Position numbers and translations under genes: made by a program
Part shown: in pieces, positions 1-9,060 of the stretch
How the letters are laid out: each line of letters starts with the position of its first letter
Position numbering within the stretch: position 1 is the stretch's first letter
The notes under the pieces: model-generated
The model's database searches: none
Seen by the model: the letters and a program-made list of their open reading frames with translations, nothing else
What the model was told of the DNA's origin: nothing
DNA from: Pseudoneurospora amorphoporcata
Taxonomy: Eukaryota; Ascomycota; Sordariomycetes; Sordariales; Sordariaceae
Assembly: GCA_033297205.1 (NCBI GenBank)
Contig: MU859401.1
Span: forward strand, 1 to 21,407
DNA: 21,407 nt
Direction of reading: 5' to 3'

Positions 1-52
1 AGGTTGAGAAGATCAACAAGGCTTTCGAGACCAAAGTAGTTTATTAGCTGAA

Positions 53-331
53 TTGAACTACTGTTCCAAGCCCAGATTACTGCCCTTGTCACATCTGCAA
101 TGCGTCCCCAATCCTCCCAAGTGGTCGCTTTTGAAGGAGTTGACAGAGCCGCGGACAGCTGAACATGTGCGCAAGCCCGAGTTCTCACAGCCCTTGGTGA
201 CTGCTCTCCAAATATGCATCCTCGCCATCCTTGACTCATGGGGTGTCAAGTCTTCTAGTGTCGTGGGCACAGTTCTGGTGAGATTGCTGCCGCATATGCT
301 GCTGGCTTCCTCGATCGCGCCAGTGCCATGA
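53..331 (+). pseudogene. PKS fragment: N-terminal part of the acyltransferase domain
   Basis: The segment from about base 95 reads like the HR-PKS AT domain (PNPPKWSLLKEL, then EFSQPLVTALQI and SWGVKSSSVVG). The frame is lost at bases 268-269, inside the GHSxGE active-site motif, just before the Ser codon at 271-273. The last 20 or so residues of this frame are out-of-frame text. The AT GQGAQ motif would be expected about 110 bases upstream of the KWS motif, at or before the window edge, and is not seen. Reading upstream of base 95 in this frame gives no PKS-like sequence and a stop at bases 5-7. Confidence 0.7.
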
Positions 332-2040
332 AGGCAGCCTTTTACAGAGGCTGGGCGACAGTCATTAATGCCGATGCCGAGTCAAATGTCGGCATGCTTG
401 CTGTTGGCCTCGATGTCGAGAGTGTCGCTCCGTTTCTGGAGAAACACCGAGGAAAGGTATGGATTGCCTGCTATAACAGCCCCCAAAGCTTGACCATTTC
501 GGGCAAGAAGGATGCCCTGACTGATCTTGCTGATGAAATCAAGGCATCAGGCAACTTTGCCCGGCTTCTGCAAGTTGATCTGGCGTACCACTCCCTGTTG
601 ATGGATGAGTTTGGTGTTGCTTATGAGGATCTTCTGGCGAATGATCAGGAGATCTCAGTTCTTGACGGCCCGTCTTCATCTGGCGTCACCATGTTTTCGT
701 CGGTTACCGCACGGAAACTGACCGATGCCTCCCCTACCGATGCACTTTACTGGAAGACCAACATGACTTCTCCAGTCCGTTTCAACGAGGCCCTCACGGC
801 CATGGCTACGCAGCCTGGTGATGAGTCTCCCGACTTCCTGATAGAGATTGGTCCTTCCGGTGCCCTTGCTGGTCCCATTTCCCAGGTGCTCAAATCCCTA
901 CCAAAAGCGGGGAAAATCTTATACTGCAACGCTTGGACTAGGGGTGACAACACCGTCAAAGGATTGCAAGACGTTGCCGGCCGTCTCTTCGTCGCTGGCT
1001 ACCCCGTTGACCTGGCGCGTGTCAACCAATATGACAATACCAACGTCCGAACAGTTGTCGACCTTCCCAACTACAGCTGGAACCACTCCGTCAAATACTG
1101 GCATGAAAACGCAGCGAGCAGAGACTGGAGGTTCAGACAATTCGCCCATCATGACCTCATTGGCAGTAAAATCTTCGGTACACCTTGGCAATGCCCCATC
1201 TGGAGCAAGCACCTTCGCCTAGAGGATGTTCCCTGGCTCCGCGATCACCAGATAGGCCCAAATGTTTTGATGCCTGGCGCCGGACTTGTGACCATGGCGG
1301 TAGAGGCCATGTATCAGAAACATTGCGCGTTGAACCCGGAGAAAGCAGTTCCAGCAGCCAACGAGTTAGCCTACCAGCTGCGTAACATCCACTTCGACCG
1401 CGCCATGGTTGTCGAAGAGAATAAGGCTTGCACGACCCTGTTAACGCTCATTGAAATACCCGAAAACAAGGAGTGGGACGAGTTTTGCATTTCGACCACA
1501 AGAGATGACGTGAACATCCTTCATTGTTGGGGCCGCATTCGCATTATCGATACACTTGAAGAGAACATCAGCGGAATTGACCTTCATCCTCTCAACAACC
1601 CTACTTCATTCACCCCATGGTACAAGGCTCTTAGCGAGGCCAACGTCTTTTTTGGGTCGTCGTTCAGGAAGGTGCTCAGCTTGGAAGCTATTAGCGGTGA
1701 ACGCAGCTGCCGTGCGTTGGTTGATTTGACCCCGCCTCCGTCGAGGTACGAACCGGCAAGTTACTTTCCGATCCATCCGGCACCCTTCGATGCTTCGTTT
1801 CAAGTTGGGGCGCCGCCGAATGTCCTGAATGAACGAAGCTTGATCCACGATGTAATGGTGCCGGGTATAATTGGCGAGGTGATCCTCAACCGCGTCCCCA
1901 AGGACTTGAAGGTTGGCCTTGCCATAGCCAAGTCCGGCTGCAGATCTGGCGGCTCCGAGGACGAGTCCAAGGACACTCGCTGTGACATTTCAGTCCGTGA
2001 TCCTGATACGGGTGCCCTTTATTTCCAGGCAAGGGGATGA
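328..2040 (+). pseudogene. PKS fragment: rest of acyltransferase, then dehydratase domain
   Basis: 570 codons are open from the first ATG after the first frameshift. Residues 1 to about 190 complete the AT (VWIACYNSPQSLTISG, and AYHS with the histidine kept, although the usual following HM is LLM). Residues about 274 to 565 are the DH double hot-dog: the catalytic His is in DHQIGPNVLMPGAG (codon 1246-1248) and the catalytic Asp in PAPFDASFQ (codon 1789-1791). Both DH residues are intact. The frame ends at TGA 2038-2040 because one G appears to be missing near 2028-2030; the next frame continues the domain at once. On its own this piece has no carrier protein or ketosynthase, so it should be non-productive. 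Confidence 0.75.
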
Positions 2041-2650
2041 ACTACGTCAATATTGACGTGGACAAGTAGCCTGATCCGCACACCTTTCACCATGTCTCTT
2101 GGAAGCCTGACATTTCACTCCTCACACAAGATCAACTCATGTATTTGGACCCCGAGGATGTTGGCCAAGCCTCCAAGGTTGATGCAATCATTGATCTCAT
2201 CGCCCACAAAAAGCCTTTGCTCAAGGTGCTCGAGGTCAATTTTAACAAATCTGATAAGTCCAGCTTGTGGCTTTCTCCCAAAGAAATGTCAGCCCGACTA
2301 GCATGCACCGGTTACGACCTAGCCCCCCCTAACCCCGGAACAATTGCCAATTTAGAGGGGGAGTTTAGGATCCAGAAGAACGCAGCTTTCCACTTGATTA
2401 GTCCCAACGAAAAGGGCTTGGGTCTGGTCGTGAACAGAAGTTACGATCTTGTGATCGTCAAGTCACACCCGAAATCCGGAATCCTGGTCGAAAAAATTGT
2501 TGCCGGCATCAAGCCTGTCCTTCATGAGGATACCTTCGTCTTAATAGCCGACCCATCGATCAGCAACACGTCTACTACCACTGATAGCGGCAACGAGGCT
2601 TACAATGGGGGCTCCGTCGGAGACTCCGATGCATCTGGTAGTGTTGGCTT
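2041..2650 (+). pseudogene. PKS fragment: inactive methyltransferase-like / structural linker
   Basis: This frame continues directly from the DH domain, is interrupted by TAG 2067-2069, and then reads open to about 2650. It contains the C-terminal edge of the HR-PKS methyltransferase region (DLIAHKKPLLKVLEV, later YDLVIVKSHP). The glycine-rich SAM motif normally found after VLEV is replaced by NFNKSDKSSLWL, so methylation is unlikely, as in many HR-PKSs that do not methylate. The region after about 2550 is Ser/Thr/Asp-rich linker, and the frame is lost somewhere between about 2600 and 2650. The TAG would be a Gln codon (CAG) before a C-to-T change. Confidence 0.65.
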
Positions 2651-4042
2651 TTGTCCGAGGACTCAAACTCCGAGGATGGGATTGATCATGCCAGTTCCGC
2701 CTCTTCTGTGCCGATGGACGACTTTGAAGCCAGGAAGCTTTTAGACTCTACCTCTGAAGGCTTTTGGAGCCGAAGAAAGCAGCTGGATGAGCTGGCTGGT
2801 CAAGGTTTCCAGGACGTCCTTGCAATTGCTGAAGGAGGCAAGGTGCACTACCTGTGTAAAAACAGGAGCGATTCGCAGCCCACCAGCAATCAAGACAGGC
2901 ATGAAGAGGTCACCGCTCTCCCGCGAAGCTTGACTGTCGTTGGCTTCAGACGCTCCAGTCGTCCACTTCCTCCGAGTCTTCACGAGAAACTCGAGTACTC
3001 AGGTTGGACAGTGACGCACCAAAGTGCATCAGCGCTGGATACCCTTGTAGCGCCCAACAACACAGTCTTCTTGGTCCTCGATGAGCTTTCCAGTCCTGTG
3101 CTCGCTCATGCCTCCGGTAAACAGTGGGAAAGTCTCAAAAGGTTGACCGCGTCTGGGAATCCGGTTGTCTGGGTTACCAGGGGCTCACAGTACCAAATTA
3201 CTGACCCCGACAACGCCGTGGTGCATGGCCTGTTTCGTGTCGTTCGCCGAGAAGACCCGACGGCCAGGCTTACAACCCTTGATGTACAATCTGCTACTAG
3301 CCTCGCTACTGCCTGGGTCGTAGACAAGATTCTCGAGCTGGTCAGAATCGGCAAGGCGGAGATAGAGTATGCGGAACGCAATGGTGTGGTCTCGGTGCAA
3401 AGATTAATGCCTGACACAAAGGTGAATGTCTTTAAGCAAGGCGCGGTAAATGGAGGGCAGACAGTCGCCAAGGGTTTCTATGAGCAAGAGAGTACGGTTC
3501 AACTTGAGGCCAGCGAAAGTGGCAATTCGTCGGTGACTTGGGTCGAGCAGCTTTCCAGCAAAGAACCGGTGGAAAAGGGATCAATCGAGGTGGAAGTATG
3601 GGCTATTGGCGTGAATCCGCAGGATGTTGCCATGATAAAGGGCCTTGCGGCTCAGAGCAAGAAGGTCGCCGGCTCTGAGTGCGCTGGGACTGTCAGGAGA
3701 CTCGGCGCTGGTGTCACCAAGTTCAAAGTCGGGGATCGCGTTGCTGTCATGGCCAGGTTCATCTATGGCAATTGCGTGACCACTTCTGCCAAACGAGCTA
3801 TTAGGATTCCGGACTGGATGAGCTTTGAGCATGCCGCAACCATTCCGTTGGCGTACGTAACCGCCATACATTCCATGATCGATATTGCAAAGCTCCAAGA
3901 GGGCCAGTCTGTCCTGATTCAGTCAGCAACGGGCACTGTTGGCCTTGCCGCAATTCAACTGGCGAAGCACAGGAAGGCGAGTCCTATTTTTGCCATTGTC
4001 GAAGATTTCCGAGCAACAGGCGTTCCTGTCGAAGAAGTTTGA
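2651..4042 (+). pseudogene. PKS fragment: structural KR region and enoyl reductase
   Basis: This frame reads a structural (pseudo-KR) segment (DVLAIAEGGKVHYLC, then FRVVRREDPTARLTTLDV). The ER domain follows from about base 3500: VEVWAIGVNPQDVAMIKG, GSECAGTV, KVGDRVAVMA and HAATIPLAYVTAIHSM. The NADPH-binding loop reads SATGTVGLAAIQLAKH from base 3923, where the usual motif has SAAGGVG. The ER would saturate the enoyl intermediate. The frame is lost near 4001-4010, where one extra T in GATTTCC explains the jump; the ER continues in the next frame with the AFLSKKFDIPEHHIF motif. Confidence 0.75.
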
Positions 4043-5384
4043 TATTCCAGAACACCACATATTTGAGTGCTCTCTCACAACCAAGTTCGCAGAGGAGATT
4101 ATGGGCGAGACCGGAGGCCGTGGCGTGGATCTCGTCTTGAACTCGGCGAGAGGCGAGCTTCTCAATGCTTCGTGGAATATTCTTGCAGATAGAGGGAGCA
4201 TGGTTGACGTTGGTAATCATGATGCCACCAAACCAGTAACACTGGCAATGGGACCATTTCACCGCAATTGTTCCTTTAGAACTGCCGATTTTGCCTCCAC
4301 CAAACCAGTCCAAGACTCGCTTGTACAGAAACTCTTGCGAGAGGCTTTTGCTCTGGTTGAGGCGGGCCAAGTAGGACCGATTCATGCGATTACCAGATAT
4401 GGGTTCGATGATGTGTCTGCCGCTCTGGACTGCGTTCGTCGCGGTCAGCATAACGGCAGGGTAGTCATCAGCAGTCATGGCCATGTTCGGGTGCCAGTTC
4501 GCCCCGCCTTGCGGACCTTGCAGCTAAGAGAAGACGCTTCTTACCTGATCATTGGTGGTCTCAAAGGCCTGTGTGGCTCACTCGCAATCCACATGGCTCG
4601 ACACGGAGCGAAACATCTCATCAGTTGCAGTCGTAGCGGTACTTGGGACGCCGTCTCAACTCGTATCATCAAGGGCTGCGCTGCCTATGGCTGTGCAGTG
4701 ACCGAAGCCAAGGGCGATGTTGGCAGATCGAGTTTTGTCCGTTCCCTGTTCAAGCAGTATAGAGGTGGCCGGCGAATAGCTGGCATCATCCAGGGGACTA
4801 TGGTTCTTCGCGACAAGACATATGAGACGATGGCAGTTGAGGATTTCTACCAGGCTGTTGAGGCCAAGGTCAAGGGGACTTGGAACTTGCACAAAGCCGC
4901 GGTAGAACAGGGCATGACCCTCGACTTCTTCACCATGCTTTCGTCGGTGTCTGGTATCATTGGCAACAAAGGGCAGGCCAATTACGCGGCTGCCAACACG
5001 TGCCTGGATGCCTTTGCCAGCTACCGCCATGGATTGGGCTTGCGGGCCAACTCGGTGGATCTTGGTGCCATAGAGGATGTTGGGTATCTCGCCGAGCAAG
5101 GAGCTGGCCTCCAAGCCCGATTTGACAAGCAGCAGTGGACGCCCATCGGAGAAAGAATCCTTCGTTGCATCTTGACATGTTCGATCTTGCAGCAGGACGC
5201 TGTACGTCCTCTCAATCCTGCCTCTACGGCACAGCTCGTCAGCGGGATTGCGTTCCCTCTGCCCCTTGATGGGTCGTCGGATATTGTGAAGGACTCGAGG
5301 TTCGGCTATCTCTTCAGTACTGGTAGTAGTGCTGTTTCGGAAGGCGACGTCAAGCGAGGGGGCGACCATGAGACGGTTGATTAA
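4005..5384 (+). pseudogene. PKS fragment: end of enoyl reductase and ketoreductase domain
   Basis: Open frame from the ER frameshift to TAA 5382-5384. It completes the ER (GGRGVDLVLNS, then FHRNCSF). The ketoreductase starts at about 4540 with an NADPH loop reading GGLKGLCGS, where the usual motif is GGLGGLG. The catalytic Ser is in LSSVSG (4935-4955) and the Tyr in QANYAAAN (TAC 4983-4985), with the AAN asparagine following. The frame then runs as a linker to TAA. The ACP follows in the same frame right after this stop, so the stop is the only break here and fits a CAA-to-TAA change. Confidence 0.78.
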
Positions 5385-5672
5385 GCCGTCCAGGGGTTCA
5401 AGACACTTGTAGCAGACGGCGCGGATAACGCGACGCTGGTCAAGGCTTGCGTGGAGCTCCTTTCGAGGCAGCTTTCGAGGCTTCTGCGGCTGGAGACCGA
5501 GATGGAGAGCGGGAAGCCGCTGAGTGCGTACGGTCTTGATTCCATGTCAGCGGTGGAATTAAGAAGTTGGGTGAGAGGAAGGATTGGGGCCGAGGTCAGC
5601 ACGTTGGATATCACAAATGCGCGGTCGTTGGTTGCTCTGTGCGAGAAGGTGGTTGAAAGGTTGGCGGGTTGA
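5385..5672 (+). pseudogene. PKS fragment: acyl carrier protein
   Basis: About 95 codons in the same frame as the KR piece, separated only by TAA 5382-5384. The phosphopantetheine site is present as YGLDSMSAVELRSW, with the Ser codon at 5541-5543. The domain ends with a normal carrier-protein helix and TGA 5670-5672. Nothing is fused after it: there is no thioesterase, reductase or NRPS module, so product release would need another enzyme or spontaneous release. A first in-frame ATG occurs only inside the domain. Confidence 0.75.
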
Positions 5673-6893
5673 GATGACGGATAGTAGAAAAAGAGAAATG
5701 CAGATGTTGGATTAGCAGATCCTGTTGCATTTAACGTGAGGCAAAGATAGTGCACTAACGCAAAGCTATGACCCCGCGGTGACAGCCGGACTCTGCTAGA
5801 ACTGAACACGCAACGAAATCCAGCGAGACGCGGCAATGATGAGAAGGAGTGAATGGGAAGGAATTTCAAACTGTTACGAAGAAGTAAGAAGGTAAGAGAT
5901 GTGTAAGGAAAGAGAAGAGGAAGACAAAATCGGGTTGCAATTGTTCGGGACCGACGGGCACGCCATGCAGAGTGCCAAGCTCATATGATCCGCCGGGGAA
6001 GGTAGCGATACAAATACATGGAAGGCGCGCACCTCTACGTAGAAAGAGCGGCGATGGCCAGCAATAACGCAGCTCGAGTCCAGGAGCCTAAAAAGGAAGC
6101 AACCTAGTGCTACGAAGGAAGGAAGGCATCGATTCCGGTCGGGCTTCAGACATCCCCAGGCAGGTACCTTACCTTAATAAACAGGTGAGCCGGTACATGC
6201 CTTCCTCTTTGAACAACACCTACCCGTGGCTATCCGTGCCTCGCCATTGAAATGAACTATCGCGGGGAGATGGAAGAGTACGTATGCCTCTAGTAAGTAG
6301 TGTAGGCAAGTGTCCAAGGACGATGGAGATCAGAATCGAAGTCCATGATGGTGGTTGACGTGCTGAAATAGAAAGCACAGCTAACGCCGCATGTGCAGAT
6401 CCGCGCCCAGTTCTGTTAGTGCTTGGAAGCAGACCACTGAATGCGCCATTTGTACAGCCACACTAACTGTCGGTTTACCGTAGGCACCAGCCACAATTGG
6501 AGGTAATTTGTCGGCGGGGCAGACGGGCATTCCCGCAAATGTTGGGCCGGACAGATTCCCGTCAACCGGCGCCGTGGGAGTGCGCCATCACCATCAACGG
6601 CCAATCCACTCACTCCGACCGGATCCATTTCCGGTCCACGATCTTCCGGCTCCATCAATCCCGACTCGGCGTCTCCACGACTCGGCAATTGCAATCGACG
6701 CCGGTGCTCCGTTTCTTCCTCGTCCTGCCCGATTTCTCTTAACCAAGCCTCGACTGTTTACTCCCCGCCTCATACAACCGCGCGCGATTGCCGACGATCA
6801 ACATCTTTTCACGACTCTCTCGGGCCACTCTCATTCCATGTTACCAGACCGAGTAAAAACACCAAAGCCAACAAACTACCGACCGCACAGGAC
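5673..6893 (+). other. Intergenic region between PKS remnant and GIY-YIG-like gene
   Basis: About 1.2 kb without a supported gene. Short open frames on both strands have no recognisable domain. The last 350 bases (about 6540-6890) are rich in C and CT/CA runs, as is common in the promoter and 5' leader of fungal genes, and would serve the gene starting at 6894. No TATA box, tRNA or repeat stood out. Confidence 0.5.
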
Positions 6894-8330
6894 ATGATGC
6901 ACTGCTCCCGGGTCCTGGGCCGCGCGACATGTTGTCGCCGCCTGTGGATGCTATCACAATGCGCCCACGTTGCCAACCCTCGACCACGCACATTACGCTA
7001 TACCCAATACCTCTCAGCGTACAGGCACCCGCCTGCTGCTCGACCCTTCAGTTCAACTCCAGCTGTCACGGCGAGCAAGCGAAAAGATGGCGGTAACGAC
7101 GCGCTCGTTCAATACACGACACAAAAGGGCAGAATCTGGCTACCCGAGTGCGAGAAATGGATTCGGCCATGGACGCCCTCCGAAATCAAGAGATTTGCGT
7201 CGGGTTGGACCCGTGGACTTCCCCTTCACCTTGTGTTTCAGGACATGGGGAAGAAGGCAGTTGACCTAGATGAAGTGGCATTTTACAAGAAGCTGATTAT
7301 TCAACTGTGTCGCCAACGGGATCCTTCGTTGCCATCCGACCTTGACAAGTACGATTGGAGTCCGGCATATCACGATGTTCAGGGACCCGGCCAAGCGGAG
7401 GAGCGGCGCAGGCTCCTCAACAACAAGATCAAACGCCGGCTTCGCTCCATCTACGACGCGCTTCTTGACTGCTATCCACATCCCGAATGGGTTACAGCTT
7501 TGCAGAAAAAAAAACCAAACGAGTGGATCGACCAGATAGTAGAGCTCATTTCCGATCCTGTCAGAGAAATCCTGGCCAGTCCATATCCGCCGACCATCGC
7601 CAAGCTCAAGGAGCTTCCATGGCTCAAGGTGGACGAGCAGAACGCAAGCGTCGAGCTGGGCGTCTACGGATTGCTAGATTGCGCCCCTCAAAACCGGAGT
7701 TACACGAGCAACGAGGTCGATCTGTATGTAGGCTCAGCAGCTTCGCGCTGGGGAGGCCTTCTTATGCGTCTCGTAACCCATTATTTTGCCGAGCACAAAA
7801 AAATTGTGAAGAGTCCAGGCTTCGTCCAGGACGCCACCTTGAACCTCACCAGACCCAGGTTCCCCATCATTCTCTTGCGGCTTCCTAATCCCATGGCCTC
7901 CAAGACCCCCGACAAGATTCAGGAGGATATGCACCTCATCGTTCTGGCCGAGGCCTTGTTCATGGTGTATCTCGGGGCCATGTCGACGGCCCAAGGCGAA
8001 CGCCACCCTCTTGCACGGTCGAGCCCGTGGGACGTCGAAGACATACCGTATGGGGGAATCTCGGGCGCCAATCCGCTCTGGGAAGCGTACGGTGCCACGA
8101 AGCTGGAAGAGAAGGGTCACGAGCATGACAGACGGCTGTTTGCTCGTCCCCAGGAGTGGCCTGGCTGGCCCACCAAGAAGCCGAAAAACATCAAATCGCA
8201 GAAGGAAAGTGACGATGAAGCTATCGCGGCCATCCTTGCGGCGGCCGGTATCAAGGCATTTCCTGGCAAGCTTGGGTCGCGATCGTCGTCTCAAAAGGAG
8301 GTTCCCGTTGCTAGTAGCGGGGATCCGTAG
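6894..8330 (+). CDS. Mitochondrial-type protein with a GIY-YIG-like nuclease fold (uncharacterised)
   Basis: Intact, intronless frame of 478 residues. The first ATG was chosen because the N-terminus is basic, lacks acidic residues for 60 positions and carries RPFSSTP at 50-56, a typical fungal mitochondrial targeting and cleavage context. The core (about 250-365) reads ELGVYGLLD (GVY at 256-258) and then DLYVGSAASRWGGLLMRLVTHY (YVG at 278-280, Arg292, His296). This matches the spacing and residues of GIY-YIG endonucleases; Glu353 in LAEALFMVY could be the metal-binding glutamate. Residues 80-250 hold charged helices of unknown role (KRRLRSIYDALLDCYPHP). The C-terminus is a low-complexity tail. 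I infer a mitochondrial nucleic-acid enzyme; the fold assignment is by motif only, and a non-catalytic relative is possible. Codon use and integrity suggest a functional gene, unlike its PKS neighbour. Confidence 0.75.
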   Translation: MMHCSRVLGRATCCRRLWMLSQCAHVANPRPRTLRYTQYLSAYRHPPAARPFSSTPAVTASKRKDGGNDALVQYTTQKGRIWLPECEKWIRPWTPSEIKRFASGWTRGLPLHLVFQDMGKKAVDLDEVAFYKKLIIQLCRQRDPSLPSDLDKYDWSPAYHDVQGPGQAEERRRLLNNKIKRRLRSIYDALLDCYPHPEWVTALQKKKPNEWIDQIVELISDPVREILASPYPPTIAKLKELPWLKVDEQNASVELGVYGLLDCAPQNRSYTSNEVDLYVGSAASRWGGLLMRLVTHYFAEHKKIVKSPGFVQDATLNLTRPRFPIILLRLPNPMASKTPDKIQEDMHLIVLAEALFMVYLGAMSTAQGERHPLARSSPWDVEDIPYGGISGANPLWEAYGATKLEEKGHEHDRRLFARPQEWPGWPTKKPKNIKSQKESDDEAIAAILAAAGIKAFPGKLGSRSSSQKEVPVASSGDP

Positions 8331-8486
8331 TAGGTAATTACCGGAGTCAAACTGGAAATAACATTGTTAGGAGACTACTGGTCTGTGATACTGTACAGCA
8401 GCGGCTCACATATGATTCTCTTCATTACCAGGCCCTTCAAAGGTATCCCCACAGAGATTCGTCACGAAATGTTGATACATTCAACA

Positions 8487-8533
<47 letters not shown>

Positions 8534-9059
8534 CCAGCAAATGAACTCACCCAGAATCGGAATATGTTGCCCCGAGCCCTCTTTGGATATGTGTACCCCT
8601 AGTCGTACTCCAGCTCGGATGTCTTCCAGAAGTTCCTGTTCTTGACCCCAACTTTCCCCGCAACAATGGAACGTCGTCCCGTCTAGCAGCCCCCTTACCC
8701 CCTGTTTTCTCCAAATATATTCTCCTCTTCCCTTCATGTTCTCCCCACGAGACACTCGGAAGTCTGAACCCCCCTGGCGACGGCTTCGGGCCATGATCGA
8801 ATATGGAAATGCGGAAGAGCCCTCCGGAGGACAACATTGCACGTTTGCCCGAGATCAAGACAGAAAGTGGTTAAAGAAAATGGCCACAAAGCCAACACCA
8901 TCTTCTTCTTCTCTGCTGTCACTTGTTCTCTCTTCATTCCTGTCTCTTTTTTTGACCATCGGTGAACTGTGAACACCAGCACCATCACCACCAACCACAC
9001 TCCAAAACACCACCGGCAGGCACCACCAGCACCATTTTGCAAAAAAAAAAAAAAAAAAA
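8331..9059 (+). other. Intergenic region with 3' UTR, A41 tract and pyrimidine-rich promoter
   Basis: No gene supported. It holds the likely 3' UTR of the upstream gene (AATAAA directly merges into a 41-base A run), a pyrimidine-rich stretch at about 8895-8955 of the kind seen upstream of fungal transcription starts, and a CACCA-rich leader (8970-9035) that runs into the A20 tract at the next start codon. Minus-strand open frames here look like shadows of low-complexity DNA. Confidence 0.45.
8489..8529 (+). repeat. 41-base poly(A) tract
   Basis: An uninterrupted run of 41 A begins right after CAACAAT, 158 bases downstream of the stop of the intronless gene at 6894-8330. It creates an AATAAA-like signal. 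It could be a simple mononucleotide repeat or the fossil poly(A) tail of a retroposed transcript. Confidence 0.95.
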
Positions 9060-9060
9060 A
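9041..9060 (+). repeat. A20 tract abutting a start codon
   Basis: Twenty A in a row; the last one is the A of the ATG at 9060-9062. It forms the immediate 5' leader of the KDEL-protein gene. A-rich bases before a start favour fungal initiation, but a run this pure is unusual. Confidence 0.9.

Larger units (their letters stand above)
53..5672 (+). pseudogene. Broken highly reducing polyketide synthase (HR-PKS), KS not seen
   Basis: Remains of an iterative type I HR-PKS that would build a reduced polyketide from malonyl-CoA; the product is unknown. Homology starts near base 95 and runs acyltransferase (AT), dehydratase (DH), a methyltransferase-like region without a usable SAM motif, enoyl reductase (ER), ketoreductase (KR), acyl carrier protein (ACP). 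The pieces lie in order on one strand but in different frames: one-base losses near 268, 2029 and 2600-2650, a one-base gain near 4005, and in-frame stops TAG 2067-2069 and TAA 5382-5384. None of these sites looks like an intron, because conserved protein text continues directly across most of them. Most catalytic residues survive, which suggests recent decay or sequence error. A ketosynthase would be expected upstream, but bases 1-95 show no PKS-like reading in any frame. No cluster partner genes (P450, transporter, regulator) are visible downstream. Confidence 0.85.

Noticed and set aside
2020..4010. Introns as the cause of the PKS frame changes
   Set aside because: At most breaks the conserved protein text continues with a one-base change and no bases are left over for an intron.
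4656..5369. 237-codon minus-strand open frame
   Set aside because: It lies antisense to the ketoreductase, which shows clear catalytic motifs on the + strand.
5381..5869. 162-codon minus-strand open frame over the ACP end
   Set aside because: Its text is Ser/Leu-rich with no domain, and it overlaps the well-supported ACP on the other strand; it is a shadow.
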